A stretch of DNA of 64,000 bases from Phoronis australis (taxonomy: Eukaryota; Phoronida; Phoronidae): the NCBI GenBank assembly GCA_002633005.1, contig NMRA01000720.1, forward strand, positions 82,190 to 146,189, written 5' to 3'. How positions within the stretch are numbered: position 1 is the first letter of the stretch; every line of letters starts with the position of its first letter. The notes beneath the pieces were generated by a model. It ran no database searches. It saw only the letters and a program-made list of their open reading frames with translations, and was not told the origin of the DNA. This document shows positions 49,701-58,333 of this stretch, piece after piece. Both the position numbers and the translations under genes were made by a program.

Positions 49701-52700
49701 GGTCAGGCAACTTGTGACAGTTGTAGGTCAGGCAACTTGTGACAGTTGTAGGTCAGGCAACTTGTGACAGTTGTAGGTCAGGCAACTTGTGACAGTTGTA
49801 GGTCAGGCAACTTGTGACAGTTGTAGGTCAGGCAACTTGTGACAGTTGTAGGTCAGGCAACTTGAGACAGTTGGAAGGTCAGGCAACTTGTGACAGTTGG
49901 AAGGTCAGGCAACTTGTGACAGTTGGAAGGTCAGGCAACTTGAGACAGTTGAAGGTCAGGCAACTTGTGACAGTTCCTCGTCCAAGCCCATGATCTAGTG
50001 GTGGTGCTAGATGCACTTTCCAAGCAGTTCCTCTGTCTCGCCTGACGAGACTTCTCAGAACTTCTCACCACACACAATACAATACATCAGTGTGACTCCA
50101 ACATGTCAGGAAGGAAGACACGCACAAAGTGTATAACTCAGCACTACAGGCCCAGTGACTGTATTTGGACGCCTTAGTGACATGGGAAGACACACACAAA
50201 GTGTATCACTTAACACTACAGGGCCAGTGGCTGTATTTGGTCGCCTTGGTGACATGGAACACTCACCGAGGCAATGTAGTGCTTGGGAGAGAGTTTTTCG
50301 TTTTGCTACGGAGTTTGAAAGGCCGACTGTGTGTATGAAAGCCAAGACACCGTCAGTGGTGACAAATTTATGTGACCAGACTCATACCTTAGGATGTGGA
50401 CACATTTCAAGAAACTGGGAAATGACAAAACTGAGAGAAGAAAATGTCAGTGTACTGAAGAGTGCAACATTGCCTTCACTACTTTCCACAATGTCAAGGT
50501 CACTCACCATACTCTCCAAACACACCCTCTTGTTCTCTTTCTGAAAATAAGAAAAGATAATAACACTGCAAACAATGCATCAAAGCATGTCTTTGTATAC
50601 CATGCACAATGAGCCATCTCACACGTTGTATATGAGTATTTCACACTTTGTCAAAGACATGGTGTTTCTATGCAAAAGGTCTCTTTTCACCACAACCCAG
50701 CTATTTAGTTTACTTTAGACTGATCATGAACCAATAAGGACTCAGCACATCACACAGACTCGGTATATCTAGCACACAGACTAGGAATACTTAGTCAATC
50801 CAGAATAAAAATTGTTAATTACAACTATCAATTAATTTCTTTTTTCACAAATATTGAACGTTATCGTTTCAGATGTGTTTCTCAATTATTACGCTACATC
50901 AGCTCAGATGTGTTTCTCAATTATTACGTTACATCAGCTCAGATCACGTGATTCTCAACTATTACACTACATCCACTCAGCTCAAGCGATTCTCAACTAA
51001 CTACATCCGCTCAAGTCACGTGACTCTCGACAGATTAACGTTAAAGTGGCAATAAGCATGCAACGTGTCGCAAAATCTAACACAAAGTTACGAAATTAGA
51101 ACTTTATAAATACTAGTTTCTTAAATTTGTGTACTAGGAACCGAGAACATTACAAGTTTACTTCATCACATCACAGGAATGATTGATAATGAAACGTTCA
51201 CAGGACTGAGTGATAATGAAACGTTCACAGGACTGACTGATAATGAAACGTTCCGATACTTTGCTTTACGTACCTTCCTCCAGTCCACTTAACATACTCA
51301 ATTTTTGCATGAGGGGCTATCAATAATAGGACTTTTATGTTACTTATGGAAAAATCCAAAGTTGAATAAAACAAAAAGAACATGATACATCAGAAGCTGT
51401 AAAAGAATTTTTTTAGATTTCACCTTGAACACGTACATCAAATAAAATTCGAAACGTTATTGGTACAATGGCTTTGTAACCGATGCTCCTTTACTTTTGC
51501 TAAATTTTACAAACAACAGTCATGTGACTCAATTACAAGCAAGTTGGTAAGAAGCCAAACATTATATTGTCTATTTTTAGAAAATATAATATATTTTCAC
51601 TGATATAAAATCCATAATTTTGTAAACGCTTGACTAAATACACAAGTTGATAAAGTTCCACAGAACATTAACACAAATAAAAGTCAATTTCCAACCATGC
51701 TCTCAAACAATGATGAACTGTTCAATATCATTTTTGACCATGGTTTCAAACAATAATGAACTGTTCAAACAATAAATTAACGAATTATTCAATACTACTC
51801 CGTCCAGAAAACACTTCTCATCATATTTAGGAACAAGTTAAAAATCAGCTTTCTATAGGCAAGTGGTATACACCCAAAAAGACAGTTTCTTTGACAGATC
51901 ACAGGTATGATNCTGAGTGATAATGAAACGTTCCGATACTTTGCTTTACGTACCTTCCTCCAGGCCCCTTAACACACTCCATGTTTGCATGAGGGGCTAT
52001 CAATAATAGGACTTTTATGTTACTTATGGAAAAATCCAAAGTTGAATAAAACAAAAAGAACATGATACATCAGAAGCTGTAAAAGATTTTTTTAGATTTC
52101 ACCTTGAACACGTACATCAAATAAAATTCGAAACGTTATTGGTACAATGGCTTTGTAACCGATGCTCCCTTACTTTTGCTAAATTTTACAAAAAACAGTC
52201 ATGTGACTCAATTACAAGCAAGTTGGTAAGAAGCCAAACATTATATTGTCTATTTTTAGAAAATATATTTTCACTGATATAAAATCCATAGTTTTGTAAA
52301 CGCTTGACTAAATACACAAGTTGATAAAGTTCCACAGAACATTAACACAAATAAAAGTCAATTTCCAACCATGCTCTCAAACAATGATGAACTGTTCAAT
52401 ATCATTTTTGACCATGGTTTCAAACAATAATGAACTGTTCAATATATTTTCCGACCCTGGTCTCAAACAATAAATTAACGAATTATTCAATACTACTCCG
52501 TCCAGAAAACACTTCTCATCATATTTAGGAACAAGTTAAAAATCAGCTTTCTATAGGCAAGTGGTATACACCCAAAAAGACAGTTTCTTTGACAGATCAC
52601 AGGTATGATGTGTCCCTCTCACTGAAACAAGTAAACAGTGCCACACAGTGTTTATTGCGGGGACTAAACTCAGAAGTAATGATGTTGATGCTTACGACCA

Positions 52701-55700
52701 ACAGAAAAGTTACGAGGGTTGATATTGGTCTCCCATCGAGTGACAAACATGCCAAGCTCTCGGTCCTCATCTGAGTCAGTCAACAGACACGTGAAGTAAC
52801 GGTAATGGAACTCTGTCGCCTGCTCATCAAGAGTGAGTTGTGTGTACCAGACTTCACTGCAATGAATATTCAGAAGTGAGTTGTGTGTGCCAGACTTCAC
52901 TGCACTGAATATTCACAACTGAACATAGTATGAAATACAGCACTGTGTACTAACTGTATAGCTCCAGATCCCGACAATATTCACCATTGAACACAGCATA
53001 TTGGGACAGTATTGTGCATTGACTATATTGCTCCAGGTCATGTCAATTAGTATTCACCAATGAACATAGCATATTATACAGTATAGTGTATTAACTGTTA
53101 ACAGACAGTATGGCTCCAGGACAATAAATATTCACCACTGAACATAGCACTTTAGGCACTATTGTACATTAATCATATTGCTCCAGATCAAGGTAATGAA
53201 TATTCACCACTGAACATAGCACTTTAGGCACTATTGTACATTGATCATATTGCTCCAGATCAAGGTAATGAATATTCACCATTGAACATAGCATATTAAA
53301 CAGTATCGCACATTAATCAAATTGTTCCATATCAAGATAATACATATTCAACACTGAACATAACATACTACACAGCATTGTATATTAAATCATATTGCTC
53401 CAGATCAAGGTGACTAATATTCACCATTGAACATAGCACATTCATCGAATTGTTCCCCATCAAAGCAGTTGAGAAGGAAAATGTAGAACGGGGTCATTGG
53501 TTGCTACATGTAAACTAAACGTGTAGAACGGGGTCATTGGTTGCTACATGTAAACTAAACGTGTAGAACGGGGTCATTGGTTGCTACATGTAAACTAAAC
53601 GTGTAGAANTGTGGAAAATTAAAAATAATATAGACTGGAATAATAACATTGATTACAAATTTGCGTAAAATGTAGTAACGGTAGATGGAAATAATAGGAA
53701 GTGCAAAATCTAATAATGATGTAGATGGGATTGGAATAATAATGCAAAGAAGCATATTCTGTCTGACTTACCACCGCTATAAGTAATTGTTTCAAAGAAA
53801 AACTTTTAAATTGAAAACTAGCATAGTTAAATTATTGCAGTGGTGTATCCACACATGCCATAACATAGTACAGTGAAGTGGAATAAAGTGTCATTGCTAA
53901 AACAAAGACCATTCGTTTATTCAATAACTTTAAATGGAAGTCTATATAGATGTGTTTCAAACAGTATGCGTTATCATTTTACTCAAAAAAGAATGTGACA
54001 TTCATACTAGGGATGCCAATGTCGACTAAGTCCAAAAATTATAACAAGGAGGTAAAGATTTCAGCAGCAACGTCTAGTCTTCCACGAAGCCGACAGTCTG
54101 AATAAGGACAATAAAGTGTGTTGGTAAAAACGACTCGCATTCTTATCATACATATTCCTGACAGTCGAGCCTTTGTTTCTCTCAATCTCCTTGCACAACG
54201 TTCATAGTCAAAACCCTCGAAATGTGGTTAGTCAGAATTTGACGTCAAAAAGTAGGTACATCCAAAATTTTACACGACCAGAAATTGAGATTTCTTGCAG
54301 AATTGCAAAACATTCGAGTGCACGACCACAACTACGTCCACCATCTTGAATGTCTAATTAGGTATAATAAACAAACCGATTCACGTGCCCTTTTCCATTT
54401 ATTTGGACGGGAGAGCAAGTAGAAATGAATTTCAATAGATATCGACTGGATTGTCGAACGTTAGCTACTATGTCATTTTCAAGATTGTCACAGGTCCATT
54501 CTTCCTGTTCATAAAAACAATCTATTCTCAAGTTTGGAGCGAATTGTAAAAATGCTGATGTCCGATGTTGTCGGCAACTAGTTGGTACTTTGACTTTTTG
54601 ATTCTAGGAACCTGGACTGAGTTGCATAAAGCTTCAAAAGGTATCCGCTGGATAAGTTTGATTGTTGCATGACGTCAGGTCCATTGTTCAACAATAACAA
54701 CATGACGCGTGATAATGCGACGTCATTGTTGCTATACAGCGTATAACTTTTATACAACTGGGTCCTGGTTCCTAGATTGATTGAAAGGTTCGGCACTGTT
54801 CATTAACTGCACGGGTATTCGCGCTTCGTCGACTTGCTGCGTTATCACCACAGTCCGTATCTATAGCTGGATTATTTGTCGTACCAGCATCTGAATCAAT
54901 GTCGGTCTCTGGAACATCTCTCGGTTTGTAAAATAATCCTCGAATTCTTTGGGTCTTTGCGCGGCAGACGACATGATTAAGTATGTAGAATGCGCATGTC
55001 AATAATGACGAAAACCGCAGATGACACTGGCTGTGCAAAATCCCGGAATTACTCCCCCGGAAACCCAAACTTCGGGGACAGACACAGTGAAGACTTGGTG
55101 CAGCTTGCCAGGTTTTCACAGGGTGCAATCATAAATATTGGATCACCCAAAGAAAATCGTCGAAAGCGTTTTTATTCATATGTACGTTGACCTGCCGGTA
55201 ACACTGGTCTGTGTCACGGGGCGCGCGGAATATTGAAAAATGCATTTTTTGTGCATTAATTTCATCATTTCTGAAATTACTGATGGCCTATTTCTTTGAG
55301 CAGTCAGCCGTTAATATTAAGAGAAGTGGTAATCATTTCATGCTTTTTAAATTTTGCCAACACTTTCTTAATTCTGACCGATCCCGTCGAACCTGTCCAA
55401 AATAACATTCTGGCCATCCAACAGAAAGCCGTTGCGTAAACCGTTGCGTAAACCGTTGCTTGGGAGTCCGATTATTTTACGCTTTGAAACGTACAGTTGA
55501 ATTTTTTGGCGAATAAAATCTTTTAATGTGTATGGCATGTGACTTCCGTGTGTAACGCGCAGTCGTATATAGCTCTTCTAAATTACGAAATCAGAACCTA
55601 GTGTCTCGTGGTCTAGAGGTTTAGAGCGAAGTCAGTCACATTTTACGGCCAAGGTACGATACCCGGTGTCAATCGCTAAGTTTTGGAGTAACAAATTTGT

Positions 55701-56431
55701 AATGAATAAAACAAAAATTGAGAACTTGCTGAAACAAATAATCGTGGAGAGTGGAAAAAAGTTAGAAAATTAATAAACGTAGAGACCCGAATAAGCATCG
55801 TATAGACCGGAAAACGAGTCGGAAAAAAATAATCGTATATATACGACTATTCGGAACTCGAGAGTAACCCATAGGGAACGTTCAACTGTTTTTGCAGCTG
55901 AAAAATAAAACAATTTTGGAATAATTCTTAAATGAGATCTATGACTTTCTTGAAGAATAGCTTTGACCATTGCCATAAAACAGAATCTGGTGTTTGTATT
56001 CCAAATCCACAACTCTCGCTGTTCTTTGCGAGATATTTGGTGACATCAAAGTAGTGCATGTCTTTACCAGTTAAGTAAACTCAGACAAATACTCTGCTAT
56101 TTAACACGTGGGATTTGTCTCAGCGGTAGAGTGTTTGGCTGATACAGTGGAAATTGAGATTTTAAGCTCTGTAAAACTTACTTTTCTGGCCAAAACTACC
56201 TAAAGCATAGCTGGGACTGAAAATTAATAACACAACACAACAGTAACTATGACAACAAATACATGTATGCATTCTTGTTATCAGTCTGGTCACTTACCGG
56301 TCAGTGGTAGTGAGATCTCTCTTGAGTTGTACCGCCTGGCTAGGCAGCCACTGACCTAACTGGGGAGTACTACCGGTCACACAGACCACCTCTTCGGGCT
56401 GGGTGTTCACCAACACTCGCAAACACACGTC
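37569..56431 (-). CDS. GPCPD1: Glycerophosphocholine phosphodiesterase (CBM20 + GDPD), first codons missing
   Basis: Homologue of vertebrate GPCPD1/GDE5, a cytosolic enzyme that cleaves glycerophosphocholine to glycerol-3-phosphate and choline. Exons from 5' to 3': 56298-56431, 52696-52856, 50508-50540, 47806-47957, 46037-46111, 45303-45416, 44749-44905, 44310-44445, 43650-43704, 42969-43061, 41332-41446, 40954-41069, 40351-40487, 39670-39805, 38572-38732, 37569-37749. They total 1956 nt, 651 residues plus stop; the human protein is about 672. An N-terminal CBM20 is followed by an acidic linker and a GDPD domain with HRG (residues 310-312), EN (327-328), EFD (345-347) and HD (360-361). The initiator exon (only about ten codons expected) was not found. 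The exon 11 donor (ttgt|gtgaag) is the least certain border. Confidence 0.92.
38315..38600 (-). repeat. 60-65-bp tandem repeat copied from the GPCPD1 exon 15 donor
   Basis: The exon end and donor at 38572 (GGTGTTGACGGTGTAATC, then CTATGACAG|GTGTGT) recur four more times into the intron (near 38507, 38447, 38387, 38320), each with a GGTGTTGAYGGTGYCRTC-like stretch. Donor GT bases are altered in several copies. Confidence 0.75.
39480..39650 (+). repeat. 55-bp tandem repeat
   Basis: Three copies of a unit containing ACAACATACCTGTGTATAAC, ending about 20 bp from the GPCPD1 exon 39670-39805 donor. No exon sequence is included. Confidence 0.9.
41789..41955 (+). repeat. 24-bp tandem repeat
   Basis: About six copies of GTACAGGTGAGCATTGTGTG GTGA in the GPCPD1 intron before exon 41332-41446. 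Apparent minus-strand ORFs here are repeat-driven. Confidence 0.9.
42672..42932 (+). repeat. 21-bp tandem repeat
   Basis: About 12-13 copies of CACCCTGTTACTAACACAGC A, alternating AGCA/AACA, starting about 37 bp past the donor of exon 42969-43061. Confidence 0.9.
44310..47957 (-). CDS. GPCPD1: GPCPD1 linker exons and start of GDPD domain
   Basis: Exons 47806-47957 (RGWLMGQTEVHLRLHSNP), 46037-46111 (acidic DAEDSDDEDTGR, equivalent to the EEDDDD stretch in human), 45303-45416, 44749-44905 (TIDFYVHGSDSDPPTHIGYA and ISGFKHRPIGQV) and 44310-44445 (EYLIIKPILDLPQT then RRPLDVGHRGMGSS). The last supplies the catalytic HRG motif. Exon 47806-47957 has alternative in-frame donors (see the 42-bp repeat). 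Confidence 0.9.
44580..44670. repeat. Dispersed repeat with GAGGGTGGCCTCTTCAGT, copy 2
   Basis: TTTATTTATTACGAGGGTGG then CCTCTTCAGTGTCAGCACTG, as at 17730-17850. It sits in the GPCPD1 intron between exons 44749-44905 and 44310-44445. Confidence 0.55.
45646..45717 (+). repeat. 17-bp tandem repeat
   Basis: Four copies of CACACAACAGATGTCAG in a GPCPD1 intron. Confidence 0.85.
45888..46010 (+). repeat. About 45-bp tandem repeat
   Basis: Three diverged copies of a unit with ACATCTGATGCAAYAMAACA and CAGCCAATTATACCTGC, beside GPCPD1 exon 46037-46111. Confidence 0.75.
47615..47830 (-). repeat. 42-bp tandem repeat copying the GPCPD1 exon 4 end and 5' splice site
   Basis: Five units at exact 42-bp spacing; the donor GTAGGT lies at 47800-47805, 47758-47763, 47716-47721, 47674-47679 and 47632-47637. 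On the minus strand each reads PIDLKYRQ|VGIWCT in the exon 4 frame. The fourth unit has TAG instead of CAG before its donor. Confidence 0.9.
47985..48235 (+). repeat. Degenerate 28-30-bp tandem repeat
   Basis: About nine diverged copies of TGATGAACAGTTACATAATT plus TGATCATTT, right upstream (minus sense) of GPCPD1 exon 4. Confidence 0.75.
48893..49975 (+). repeat. 25-bp minisatellite, about 43 copies
   Basis: Unit GACAGTTGTAGGTCAGGCAA CTTGT. The central copies appear identical; variants (GAAGGTC, TTGGAAGGTC, CTTGAGAC) are confined to both edges. GPCPD1 intron 3. Confidence 0.97.
50104..50262 (+). repeat. Two-copy direct repeat of about 73 bp
   Basis: CACAAAGTGTAT, ACTACAG(G)GCCAGTG and CTGTATTTGG with CGCCTTRGTGACATGG occur twice. 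GPCPD1 intron 3. ORFs here have no similarity to the gene. Confidence 0.8.
50508..50540 (-). CDS. GPCPD1: GPCPD1 33-nt microexon
   Basis: A 33-nt exon between good sites (TTTTCAG and G|GTGAGT). It joins in frame on both sides to give QREQEGVFGEYDGYSNVDRG across the two junctions, which aligns with the DDGQFGIHNGVETLDSGW region of vertebrate GPCPD1. Without it the upstream and downstream exons would still share phase, but this conserved segment would be lost. Confidence 0.8.
50872..51030 (+). repeat. Degenerate tandem repeat
   Basis: Four to five copies of a unit containing TCTCAATTATTACGCTACAT and CAGCTCA. Confidence 0.75.
51178..51256 (+). repeat. 27-bp tandem repeat
   Basis: Three copies of GACTGAGTGATAATGAAACG TTCACAG. 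Confidence 0.85.
51231..52610. other. Duplicated 0.68-kb intron block joined at N 51912 (haplotype join)
   Basis: 51231-51911 and 51913-52610 carry the same sequence at an offset of 680 bp, with scattered substitutions and small indels (for example TCCACTTAACATAC versus GCCCCTTAACACAC). The single N sits exactly at the junction. The pattern fits two alleles placed end to end. Confidence 0.8.
52696..56431 (-). CDS. GPCPD1: GPCPD1 exons 1-2 of those traced: CBM20 starch-binding-type domain
   Basis: Exon 56298-56431 reads VCVTGSTPQLGQWLPSQAV, the CBM20 core with its Gly..LG.W motif. Exon 52696-52856 continues with EFHYRYF and MFVTRWETNINPR, matching the QYRYF and KWETHLQPR blocks of the vertebrate protein. 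The intron between them is 3.4 kb. Exon 52696-52856 has a second copy of its acceptor just upstream (listed separately). Confidence 0.9.
52834..52918 (-). repeat. 43-44-bp duplication over the GPCPD1 exon 2 acceptor
   Basis: AGTGAGTTGTGTGTACCAGA with CTTCACTGCAATGAATATTCA occurs twice. Each copy carries TGCAG|TGAAGTCTGG on the minus strand. The upstream acceptor would put a TGA in frame, so the inner one (exon start 52856) must be used. Confidence 0.8.
52920..53445 (+). repeat. Degenerate 65-72-bp tandem repeat
   Basis: About seven copies of a unit with ATATTCACCACTGAACATAG, ACAGTATTGTACATTAATCA and TATTGCTCCAGATC, following the GPCPD1 exon 2 acceptor on the plus-strand side. Confidence 0.85.
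53475..53609 (+). repeat. 40-bp tandem repeat ending at N 53609
   Basis: Three copies of GTGTAGAACGGGGTCATTGG TTGCTACATGTAAACTAAAC; a fourth is cut by the N. Confidence 0.9.
54600..54778. mobile_element. MITE of about 175 bp with TCTAGGAACC ends
   Basis: The left TCTAGGAACCTGGACTGAGT and the right end (reverse complement TCTAGGAACCAGGACCCAGT) are close inverted repeats of about 28 bp, extending through TTGCATAAAG. GPCPD1 intron 1. Confidence 0.65.
55600..55685 (+). mobile_element. Degenerate tRNA-like SINE head
   Basis: GTGGTCTAGAGGTTTAGAGC resembles an A box and D arm, followed about 40 bp later by a weak B box (GGTACGATACC). It lies in GPCPD1 intron 1. No full cloverleaf. Confidence 0.3.
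56105..56175 (+). mobile_element. Degenerate tRNA-like SINE head
   Basis: TCTCAGCGGTAGAGTG matches the D-arm/A-box region of many tRNAs, with a poor B box about 40 bp later. Probably an old SINE fragment beside the first traced GPCPD1 exon. Confidence 0.3.
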
Positions 56432-57738
56432 CTGTAACATCACAGCTGTTGGTCAGACTGGAAAAATAGAAAAATAGGATGATGGCCACATGTATATAGC
56501 TCTAATAGACTAGACAGAGCCATGGTAGGCTACATTTACAATATTCAGGCACTTTTTAAGCTGACAGCAAGAACATTTCACCCGCAACTGATATGACCAG
56601 CTTGTCAAAATTCTAAAAGTTAATAAACCCACAATGCAAAAGCCAGTGAAACCACTTGCGATAATTTGTTGTGCTGTGTACGCAACCTCGTGAAAGAAAA
56701 ACAGTTGATTGAAAAATCGGCGAAAAAAGAAAATGTACTGGCCAATAGGCGACGCAATATTTCATGGCGCAGAAAACCGTCGCTAAATATCGCTCCACAG
56801 CTCTAGCCGCACAATATCAGAACACCATTTCTTCCAACACTGTTATATAATCTAGTATTCATATCTTACGAACCGCGACTAATGGTGAAAAAATCATTCT
56901 TTGTTGAATGATGTTTAGGTAAAAAAAGGAAGAGTGTACTTTTTAATGACACTAATTTTGTGTCAGATTTTATCTTACCACTTTACCTACATCGGCGCAA
57001 AGCAGTATAATCACTTACTAAGTTTACAGCTTTGTACCAAGCCAAGGCTATAGTAGGGGGTTGTATGAAGCAGTATTTAAATATTTCCATACTTATCCAG
57101 ATTTTGCTTTGAGTTCAAGCCTTGCCATAGAAACATGCACTGGCTGTGGTGACATGATTACTGGCTATAGTTAGTATAGTGGCCTACGGTAATAGTCGGA
57201 TAACGACACTGCCTCTTGTGGACTACTACCGACAAAAAACTGAGCATCCTGAGAGTGAATGGTTCATTCTGATAGAGCATGCTTTTATACAAGGTTAATA
57301 ATAATACCGACATACTTAGCACAAAGCCTACTTCTGCTTGACATAAGGGCATAAGGGTAAGGCTCGACCCATTGGCACAGTTTTGATCAATTGACAGCGG
57401 CGACATCTGTCGATGTCTATTCATGGAGTCTATGTCAGCCGAGCTAAGGCCCACTAACCCCACGTGACGTCATGTCACATGAAGGGGTGGATTTTCCCTA
57501 ATCTTAGATTGTCTCAGGAAGAACTTTCTTTACATCGGTAGTGTCTTTCTTAACAAAGTCGAAAAACGATTGCAAGCTCAAACAATTTGCAACTCAATGA
57601 GTGTAGTCACGAACACGTCATAACGGCCCAGGACTCAACGATCAAGTGGTCTGGTGAGTAAGCGCCCAAGCCAGTGCGTTCAAGACAAGTTTCCCGTCAC
57701 TGAGATCAACACCGGGCCATGCCGTGATTGCTTACACG

Positions 57739-57772
57739 AAAGTCACGCATTTCTAAAGATATGCGTGACTTT
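57739..57772. promoter_or_regulatory. Perfect 12-bp hairpin in CpG-rich region
   Basis: AAAGTCACGCAT and ATGCGTGACTTT flank a 10-nt loop. It lies in the CpG-richer stretch upstream of GPCPD1. A regulatory role is only a possibility. Confidence 0.35.
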
Positions 57773-58170
57773 TCACCGCTCGTCCTTCGAACGGCTTTTA
57801 CCCGTGGGGTCAAAGAGAGCGCGGCGCCAGAGTCAGTCGGGAAGTTAGTTGGGCGATGATCGCCTTGTCCGGTGCGGCGGCGAGCCATACCCGACCATAA
57901 ACTGTAGTAAACAACCGTCTGCCTGTACAAACTGGCGGCGAATTTTCAAAATGCATTAACCAACAGTTTTAGTTAAATCTAATACCAGAGCTGTATGCAG
58001 ATGGAAAAAACAACCGCGAGTTTGGTTTTCCGGATTTAAAAATCGATGATGAGCAAAAAAACTGCAAACATTGGGCTCCGTTGCGGAAGTAACAAGCGGC
58101 AGCCAAGCCAGCCCATGCTTGAGTGAGTAGCTCACTTATCCGTGACGGTGCCATCAAGAAATTGACTTCA

Positions 58171-58333
58171 AGGGCGGATCCAGGACTTTGAGCCTAGGGG
58201 GGCCATGGCAGACTAGTTTTAGCAGGATTTTCAGACATTTGCCATCCCCCATATCTGACAAAATGGTAAGCTCATTGCCGGGGACAATTTTAAGGGGGCA
58301 TGGCCCCCTTGGCCCCCTCTAAATCCGCTACTG
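58171..58333. mobile_element. MITE, CAGTGGCGGATCCA family, second copy
   Basis: Starts AGGGCGGATCCAGGACTTTG and ends CCTCTAAATCCGCTACTG; same layout as 10659-10808 with GGGGGGCCATGG and GGCCCCCTTGGCCCCC near the ends. Confidence 0.55.

Noticed and set aside
48893-49975. CRISPR-like array
   Set aside because: Direct tandem 25-bp units without spacers in an animal intron; a minisatellite.
54772-55128. 118-residue minus ORF in GPCPD1 intron 1
   Set aside because: No similarity to GPCPD1 or any family I know, and it overlaps the end of a MITE.
57706-57930. Possible GPCPD1 first exon starting at an internal Met (MARRRTG)
   Set aside because: No phase-0 donor with a CBM20-like lead-in could be found, so I do not assign it.
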